From Malania oleifera (taxonomy: Eukaryota > Streptophyta > Magnoliopsida > Santalales > Ximeniaceae), in NCBI RefSeq assembly GCF_029873635.1, contig NC_080426.1:52466093-52530092 (forward strand): DNA of 64,000 bases, given 5' to 3'. Of this stretch, positions 57,191-64,000 are shown piece by piece. The position numbers and the translations under genes are program-made. The notes beneath the pieces are model-generated. The model saw only the letters and a list, made by a program, of their open reading frames with translations, did no database searches and was not told where the DNA came from. The first letter of the stretch is position 1. Each line of letters opens with the position of its first letter.

Positions 57191-58179
57191 GTTCAGGTCC
57201 TTTTATTGCTGGAAATCGAGTTTTTAAAACCCTGATGTTCCGTTTGGGAAGACAAAATTGGGGGCAACAAAATAAATAAATAATAAGAAATTCAAAAAAA
57301 CAAACCGCGTGCAATGATTCCCTCCCAAAACTCCATTAACAGAAAGCGCGCAGGGAATATTTTTTCTGTTGCAGGCCATCTCGCGCCAAAGACAGCCTGT
57401 AAGACACCTGCACTCACACAAAAGAGGAGAGGGGGAAGAATTCATTTTTCTATTACACACGCGCAGGGGGGTCTTCATCACTGTTCATGCACGCAGAGGC
57501 CACTGTTCACGCATCATCTTTTCTTTCTGGCATTCTCCTAGAAGCTCCATCATCGTCCTCGCCGCCCTCGAGTCATTCTTCATCTCTCTCAACCTCTCGC
57601 TGCCATCCCTCTCAACCTCCATCACCTCTCCCTCATCTCCCACTCCCCTCGCAACTCGGCTCCGGCCGTTCCCCGTCGCCAGACACCCTTAGCCCATCTT
57701 CGAGCTCACTCGCCTTGACAACGGTCTTCTTTAGTTTCGGCATCACAGCTTCCAGCCTCGTCAGGCTCCGTCTTCTTCGTCACTGTCTCAACCACACGGA
57801 GATCAAACCCCTCACAACTCCTCTACCCTCTCAGCCCACACCTTGCATGCTTGTTCACACGTATACACACTTTAACTCAGGCCACATGCACTGCGAAACC
57901 ACCCTCTGCCTTCCATATTTGTGACTACGTACTAGCGGACTCGAAGTCGGGTGTGGCTTTGGGGCTGGGTTGCTCGTTATCAAGTTCACGGGGGTCTCAC
58001 TCTTTTTGAGCTTCAGGAGCACGCTGGTATTATTCAGGTTGGAACCCTTCCTAATGAATCCCTTGAGTGCGTCCACTGTAATGGGTTGAGGCTCAAGTAT
58101 GTGAATACCGTGGAATGTGTTGCTCGATCCCAGCCAGCTGAATCTGTTAGCATACACTAACACACACATCTGAGCACAC

Positions 58180-58740
58180 GCCACCGACCTACACCTTCAC
58201 ACACCATTACACACACTTGCACACACTAACTTGCTAATTTATATACTAACTTATATATTTACTTGTTCACTAACTCACTTATTTACTTGCTTAACTAACT
58301 TATACTAACTCATACTAATCCCTTTATTTATTTGTTCACATACTAACTTATACCAACTCTTTCTAACCCATTTATTTACTTGTTCACTAATCTATTTATT
58401 TATTTGTTTGCATACTAACAAATACGAACTCTTATACTAACCCATTTATTTATTCGTTTGCATACTAACATATACTAACTTGCATACTAACCTTTACTTA
58501 CTTGTATACTATCTCATTTACTTACATGAATACTAACTCATTTACTAATTTGTGTACTAACTCATCTATTTGCTTACACGCATACGTGCACACACTTGCA
58601 CACACTTATGCACATACCGGCTTCTATACACATTCATACACACACATTGTGCACAGGTTGTCTTCACACTTTACTTATAGACTGATTGCACACACTCTTT
58701 TACACATGCCTCGGTGCACACACTTGAACACACACTACCC
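58180..58740. repeat. degenerate TACTAACTTATTTACTTG repeat zone
   Basis: Units built on ACTAACTTATA and ATTTACTTGTTCAC recur with irregular spacing, changing into CACACA-rich sequence at both edges. This creates an open frame of Thr/His/Tyr residues with no meaning. Confidence 0.65.
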
Positions 58741-59149
58741 ATGCGGAAGGCAACGCATGTTGACTTGATGCTCATGACCGGACCTTAAACAGGTTGACCC
58801 CCTATGAACCGGTTATTCAACGAATCAGTTTGGGTCCTCCGAATCGGTAAAAAACCGGTTTACCCTTTTTTTATTTTAACATTTAATAATTCATTAAAAA
58901 ATCACAAAAATTCAGAAAACTCAAGAAAATTCTAAAAATATTTTCAGTACTTGATTTTTATTATTTTGCTTTAATTGTCTTTTTGTTATTTCAAAAATTC
59001 AAAAAAAATATTGGAAAATTAAAGAAACGTTCTTGTACTTGGAAAAATCACTTAAAATTAAGAAAAATCATGGAAAATTTCAATAAATGTTTTTTGCTTG
59101 CTTTTCCATCTCGAATAAATTCAAAAACCTCCCAAAATAACATTTTTAT

Positions 59150-60934
59150 TGTCACGCCCCGAACCCGAAAATGGAACCCAGGGGTGAAAATGTAAATCAA
59201 CTAGTCCCTGTATTATATAAAACATCCAAGGATACAGGACAATAGATGAGGGTCCGACCCCTGTGGGGTTCCCAGGCACCCTATACACATCCATACATAA
59301 TAGAATACACGCAGCGGAAAAAAGTCATGCTATATACATATAGTACTATACTAGAGTCTATATTAGGATAGAATCAAGGTTTCATCAAATAACGTACAAA
59401 CAGGTGCCCAACATATCTCAAAATAGCAACCCGCACAAACACAAGTCCTAACACTTACCCAAGCGCTACCCGCAGTGCACCGCCCACTACGCTCCCGACA
59501 CAAGGACTCTAGTTCCGGTTACTCGAAGGACCTGAAAAAATATGTACGTACAGTAGGGATGAAACACCTCTCAGTAAGGAAGAATATATGTTATATCGGT
59601 GTGTGGCATTTGAGTGTTATCATGATACAACATACAGGCAGTTAAATGCAGTTCTAGTACTAATTTCACAATAGTACATATACGCACATGCACACACATG
59701 ATTAGCAATCTCGGTGTCGTCACACCCTTCGGCCCGAAGCCAGCCAGCGACATATGGCATTTGCCCATAGCCAACCCGCGAAACATCGCGCCACCGACAC
59801 ATGGCTAGTTCTCGACTCCCATGGCATCGTACTGGAGCTAACTGGAGGATCCACACCCTTCGTCTTGATCTTTCGGAATAGGCTCACGCCCTTGGATATA
59901 GAGCCAAACACTCTCAGTACCTGGAACAAATTCAGAACCACGTTCCTACTAGCATTTCAACCAATCACACACATATGCATGCTCATATAACCAAATAAAT
60001 CACACCTATTTGGTAATCTAAAATCATGGTTTTCCAAACACATACAATTAAAAATAAGTTAAGGCACGACCATCCCATAACATAGTATAAATCAACATAT
60101 ACATTTGGTTTCCAACAAAACCAGGGATACAACCCGTCACCCCCTTTTCCCAAAACTGTAATCACGAAAAACCCATAGTTTTCTTCATTAGATCCCCCTA
60201 AATGAGTAGTCAAAACATACACAGGACCGTGAACCACAGTTCTACCAAGTTCTATTTCAAAAATAACCGATATAAACACAATTTCCCTTACCTTTTCCCC
60301 CGAATAGCAAATCCCGAACTCTAAGGCCCCTAAACAGCGAACCGAATTCCAAAACCTACAATCAACAGTACAGAAGATACTCACAAAACTGTTTCTTACA
60401 AAATTATCAGATCATAACTGAAAATCGAGTCTTACCTTGATTTTATGCCAAAACTTGAAAATCTTCGAAACGGGATTCCGATCCGTAGGTTTTGTAGAGA
60501 ATCCTTCCACCATCCTCGTGGTAACCTCAGATTGACGATTCTCACAATGAACGACGAAGACATCTAGAGAGAGGAAGTGTAGGGAGAGAGAGAGAGAGTG
60601 AGTGAATATTTTTAGATTTCTTAGCTTGGAAGTAAACAGAATTGATATTTATAGCCTTTTGACTTGGGCGTCCTTGTCAACGAAATGGTGTCCTCATTGA
60701 CGAGGTCATATAGACAACTCGTCAACAAGACGATGGATTCGCCAATGAATCCTGATATCACCGGTTTCCCAAAATCTCTCAGCTTCTCCTTGTCGACGAG
60801 CCTTTGAACTTCGTCGATGAGACTTACATGGACTTCGTCGATGAATCCTGGCTTTGTCGATGAAATTTACCAAATTCCCAATTTGCCCCTCTTTTATTTA
60901 TTTAAACCCATATATCACGATTCAGGTTCTTATA
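59150..60934 (-). mobile_element. 3' LTR of the second gypsy element
   Basis: 1,785 bp, TGTCACGCCCCGAACCC on the plus strand to GGTTCTTATA (the LTR start, TG changed to TA). It has a GA run at about 60580-60600 and the palindrome cluster near its U3 start. Open frames inside are not genes. Confidence 0.85.
60668..60865. repeat. TCGTCGATGA-type motif cluster in gypsy LTR
   Basis: About eight variants: TTGTCAACGAAA, CTCATTGACGAG, CTCGTCAACAAG, TTCGCCAATGAA, TTGTCGACGAG, TTCGTCGATGAG, TTCGTCGATGAA and TTTGTCGATGAA. They lie 70-265 bp into the LTR, almost the same place as in the first gypsy LTR. Confidence 0.65.
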
Positions 60935-61239
60935 GTCTCCCCTTCTTACAAAAATTTCATCCTTGAAATTTGCCATCTCTCATTCACAAACTCATTCGTA
61001 CAATCAAACATATATACACAAAAACTCCATAGAAAATTGGCGACTACTACAGCGTAGCCCCATCTAACATATACATACAACCGAATATGTACATACATAC
61101 CCTTAGTTATGGCGGAGGAATACCATGGTTACATATACACCCGTCTCAGGAGTTCACAATATACACACTCCCGATGACTAACCACCTATCCTAACCCAAA
61201 GTAGGATAACGTACAAGTACTCAAAACAACTGTGGATAC

Positions 61240-62460
61240 TTCTGGCGTATTTTCGTTTCCAATTCCCAAGAAACTTCCTCAATCTCGTGGTTCCGCCACA
61301 ATACCTTCACTAATGGTATCTCTTTAGTACGAAGCTTCTAAACTTTACGGTCTAAAACCTGAATAGGTATCTCCTCATACGCTAAAGTATCCCCAATTTC
61401 CAACTCATCATAACTGATAACATGTGATGGATCCAACACGTACCTTCTCAGTATGGATACATGAAACACATCGTGGACCCTCGAGAGTGCTAGGGGTAAT
61501 GCAATCCTGTAGGCTACCGGTCCCACTCACTCAAGAATCTCAAATGGTCCGATATACCTTGGGCTCAGCTTGCCCTTCCTTCCAAATCTTATCACCCGTT
61601 TCATCGGAGCAATACGCAGAAATACCTTACCCCTCACCTCGAACTCTAACTCACGGCGGCGAACATCTACATAACTCTTCTGCCGACTCTGAGTTAATTT
61701 AATCCTCTCTTGGATCAAACCCACCTTCTCAGACGCCTACTGCACAAGTTCAGGTTCTAACACCTGACTTTCACCAACCTCATCCCAACAGAAATGAGAT
61801 CAACACCTTCGACCAGACAAAGCCTCAAAAGGTGCCATCTCGATACTAGCCTAGAAGCTGTTATTACAAGTGAACTCTACTAGTGGCATAAATTGTATCC
61901 ACTTACCACCGAAGCCTAACACACAGGCTCACAACATATCTTCCAAGATCTGTATCCTCCTCTCCAACTGTCCATCTATCTAGGGGTGGAACCCTATACT
62001 GAAAGTAAGCTTCGTCCCCAGTGCCTCCTACAAACTCATCCAGAATCGAGAAGTAAACCTTGGATCTCGATCTGACACAATGGATACTGGTACTCCGTGC
62101 ATTCTCATAATCACATACACGTACATATCAGCTAGCCTACTCAAAGGATAGCCAACCTTCATCGGTATGAAATGAGCAGATTTTGTCAATCTATCCTTGA
62201 TCACCCAAATAGCATTCTGCCCGTGAAGTGCTGGCGGCAATCCGGTCACAAAATCCATGGAAATATGCTCCAATTTCCACACCGGAATAGGCAAAGGCTG
62301 CAACGGCCCTGCCGGCCTCTGATGTTCAACTTTCACCTGCTGACATGTCAAACACTGCTCTACAAACTAAGCAATTTGCCTCTTCATACCAGACCACCAA
62401 AAGGTTTCACGCAAGTCATGATACATCTTCGTATTACTAGGATATACCGTATATAATGAA
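61240..62460 (-). pseudogene. gypsy integrase with chromodomain, second element
   Basis: From 62460 downwards: MYHDLRETFWWSGMKRQIA, then [14 protein letters not shown] (zinc site), [11 protein letters not shown] (first Asp), [12 protein letters not shown] (second Asp), and DGQLERRIQ (Glu, with Leu where Ser is usual). The C-terminal GRKGKLSPRYIGPFEIL and RVHDVFHVSILRRYV follow, then the chromodomain KEIPLVKVLWRNHEIEEVSW near 61250-61330. Stops near 62027, 61985 and 61526 and within the chromodomain linker break the frame. Confidence 0.88.
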
Positions 62461-63240
62461 CGATGCGCTTCCTCTAGAATTGTCCTTATGATCTCATCAT
62501 TATTCAGAACACATAGCCTGGTCCCAAAGCTTAATACCCCTCCTTTAGAGATGTTAAAATCTGCAGCCAAACCCTGCTGTACCTTTTCCATAATCTCAGC
62601 TAACTCTACATCACTAACCTTCGTGGCTTTTATATGCTCAAACAAGGTCGGCTGGATCGCCAAGCTAGCAATGAAAACCTGATGATCACCATGCACCAAC
62701 TTTATACCTGAACTCTCCGGATCCTATCTAATGTGATGCTGAGCTACAACTGCTGATACTGCTACATGCTTTGACTTCCGACTCAACGCACCTGCTACCA
62801 CATTAGCCTTCCCCGAGTGATAACTGATCATGCAATCGTAGTCCTTAATCAACCCTAACCACCGTTTCTGCCTCATATTCAACTCCTTTTGCATGAAGAA
62901 ATACTTGAGGCTCTTATGGTCGGTGAAGATCTCATACTGCACACCGTACAGATAGTGTCTCCAAATCTTCAATGCATATACAACAGTAGCCAACTCCAAA
63001 TGATGCGTAGGGTAATTCTTCTCATACTCTTTCAATTGTAGAGAAGCATACGCTACCACCTTACCCTGCGGCATAAGCACACATCCCAAATCCTTCAGAG
63101 ATGTTTTGCTATAAATCACAAACCCACCATCCACCAAAGGAATGGTCAAAATAGGAGCAATAACCAGTCGGTGCTTCAACTCCTAAAAACACTGCTTGTA
63201 ATCACTGGTCCACTCAAACTGCACCCCCTTCCTAGTCAAT
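62461..63240 (-). pseudogene. gypsy RNase H region, second element
   Basis: [14 protein letters not shown] is followed by [16 protein letters not shown], where the first catalytic Asp of the usual YSDAS phrase is Lys. Then [20 protein letters not shown] keeps the Glu, and [12 protein letters not shown] keeps the next Asp. The connection segment [12 protein letters not shown] follows, then a linker to the integrase. Confidence 0.85.
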
Positions 63241-64000
63241 CGAGTCAGAGGCCTAGAGAGTTTAGACCCGCCAATCCCATAAAACTGAGAACCTTCTGCA
63301 CACTCTTCGGCCTTACCCAGTCGACCACAACTTTAATCTTGCTTGGATCAACTGATGTACCATCACCAGTCACCACATGGCCTAAGAATGCAATCTAACT
63401 CAACCAGAATTCACACTTCTTCCGCTTGGCATACAGCTTTCTTTCTCGCTAAATTTGTAGCACCAAACTAAAATGGTCCTTATGCTCTTCTAAACTCCTT
63501 GAGTATACCAGAATGTCATCAATGAATACCACCACGAACCGATCTAGGTACTCATGGAAAACCCTGTTCCACGAACACTGCCGGAGCATTCGTCAACCCA
63601 AAAGGCATGACCAAAAACTCGTAATGACCATATATGGTTCAGAAAGTAATCTTCGCTATATCCTTAGATCTAACCCTCACCTGATGACATCCTGATCGCA
63701 AGTCGATTTTCGAAAAGACCCGTATCCCCTATAACTAGTCAAAGAGATCATCAATACGAGGCAAAGGATAACGATTCTTCACAGTCATCTTATTAATCTC
63801 ACAGTAATCAATGCATATACACATTGACCCGTCCTTCTTCGTCACAAACAGTATTGAAGCTCCCCAGGGTGAAACTCTAGGTTGAATGAATCTCTTGTCC
63901 AGTAATTCCTGCAACTACTCCTTCAATTCCTGAAGTTCTGTTGGAGCCATCCAGTATAGAGCCTTAGAGATCGGTGCCTTGCCGGGCAACAACTCTATAG
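63241..64000 (-). pseudogene. gypsy reverse transcriptase, second element, cut by window
   Basis: The minus strand shows the RT active site in [12 protein letters not shown] (near 63500-63535), with KVRVR.D-type and thumb sequences on either side. The phrase for template gripping and the N-terminal palm continue past 64000. In-frame stops are present near 63398 and 63730, so this copy is also inactive. Confidence 0.82.

Larger units (their letters stand above)
56736..59149 (+). mobile_element. Tat/Ogre-like gypsy LTR (part)
   Basis: It begins TGTAGACACCCCAATTTTA, a start I associate with large plant Tat/Ogre-type LTRs. It then has a degenerate GAGTCC repeat zone (56817-57190), a GC-richer zone (57300-58170), a TACTAACTTA repeat zone (58180-58740), ACCGGTT-containing phrases (58800-58865) and an AAAATTCA-type AT zone. 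The open frames at 57314-57924 (Ser/Pro-rich) have no domain and fit composition only. It ends where the second gypsy element starts. The assignment is by pattern memory and needs a search. Confidence 0.5.
59150..64000 (-). mobile_element. second Tekay/Del-like gypsy element, partial at window edge
   Basis: Minus strand: RT (63241-64000 and beyond), RNase H, integrase, chromodomain, polypurine tract (60935-60949, complement of GTAAGAAGGGGAGAC) and 3' LTR (59150-60934). It has the same domain order as the element at 31896-42585 but a different LTR (TGTCACGCCCCG at its outer end), so it belongs to another family of the same lineage. TTTAT (59145-59149) would be one target-site copy. Its 5' half lies outside the window. 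Confidence 0.9.

Noticed and set aside
57314..57924. Ser/Pro-rich frames that could be a small secreted protein
   Set aside because: There is no signal peptide or domain. Overlapping frames are open, and the region sits within a presumed LTR between repeat zones.

Overview
The window is intergenic DNA from a flowering plant nuclear genome, probably a eudicot. The evidence is long AT-rich stretches, dense nested LTR retrotransposons of the plant copia (SIRE-like, Ale/Ivana-like) and chromovirus gypsy (Tekay/Del-like) types, a Cassandra-type element with a 5S rRNA-like segment, CACTA transposon ends, and many GA/AT/TAA microsatellites. I see no intact host gene, no tRNA or rRNA gene and no CRISPR. 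Every recognisable coding stretch is transposon-derived and broken by stops or frameshifts.

Layout. 53-2023: solo SIRE-like LTR. 2336-14340: an Ale/Ivana-like copia remnant whose reverse transcriptase is split by a minus-strand SIRE-like element (3026-12767). That element keeps only gag, and its 5' LTR is itself split by a solo LTR (9032-11161). 14341-19308: mostly AT-rich sequence, with a LINE relic (15500-16378) and a TRIM candidate (16836-17347). 19314-21755: Cassandra LTRs in head-to-head orientation. 21756-26162: no gene, simple and degenerate repeats. 26163-30960: a truncated SIRE-like LTR interrupted by a Tat/Ogre-like LTR. 31896-42585: a minus-strand Tekay/Del-like gypsy element with a solo copia LTR in its protease region. 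42590-43835 and 55169-56812: two copies of one segment (CACTA end, foldback element, start of a Tat-like LTR). Between them, 43836-54383 is a chain of two SIRE-like copia elements sharing an LTR. 56736-59149: rest of the Tat-like LTR. 59150-64000: a second minus-strand gypsy element running off the window.

The parts do not form a pathway; they are successive insertions. Target-site duplications allow several to be ordered, and in two places the disrupted reading frame rejoins across the insertion. The strongest observations are the nesting with matched target sites, the copia chain sharing an LTR, the gag-only copia derivative, the head-to-head Cassandra structure with matching 5-bp flanks, clusters of GTCGAC-core palindromes in LTRs of unrelated superfamilies, and a possible U5 hairpin with a compensatory change. 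All lineage names come from recognising sequence by eye; no database search was possible.
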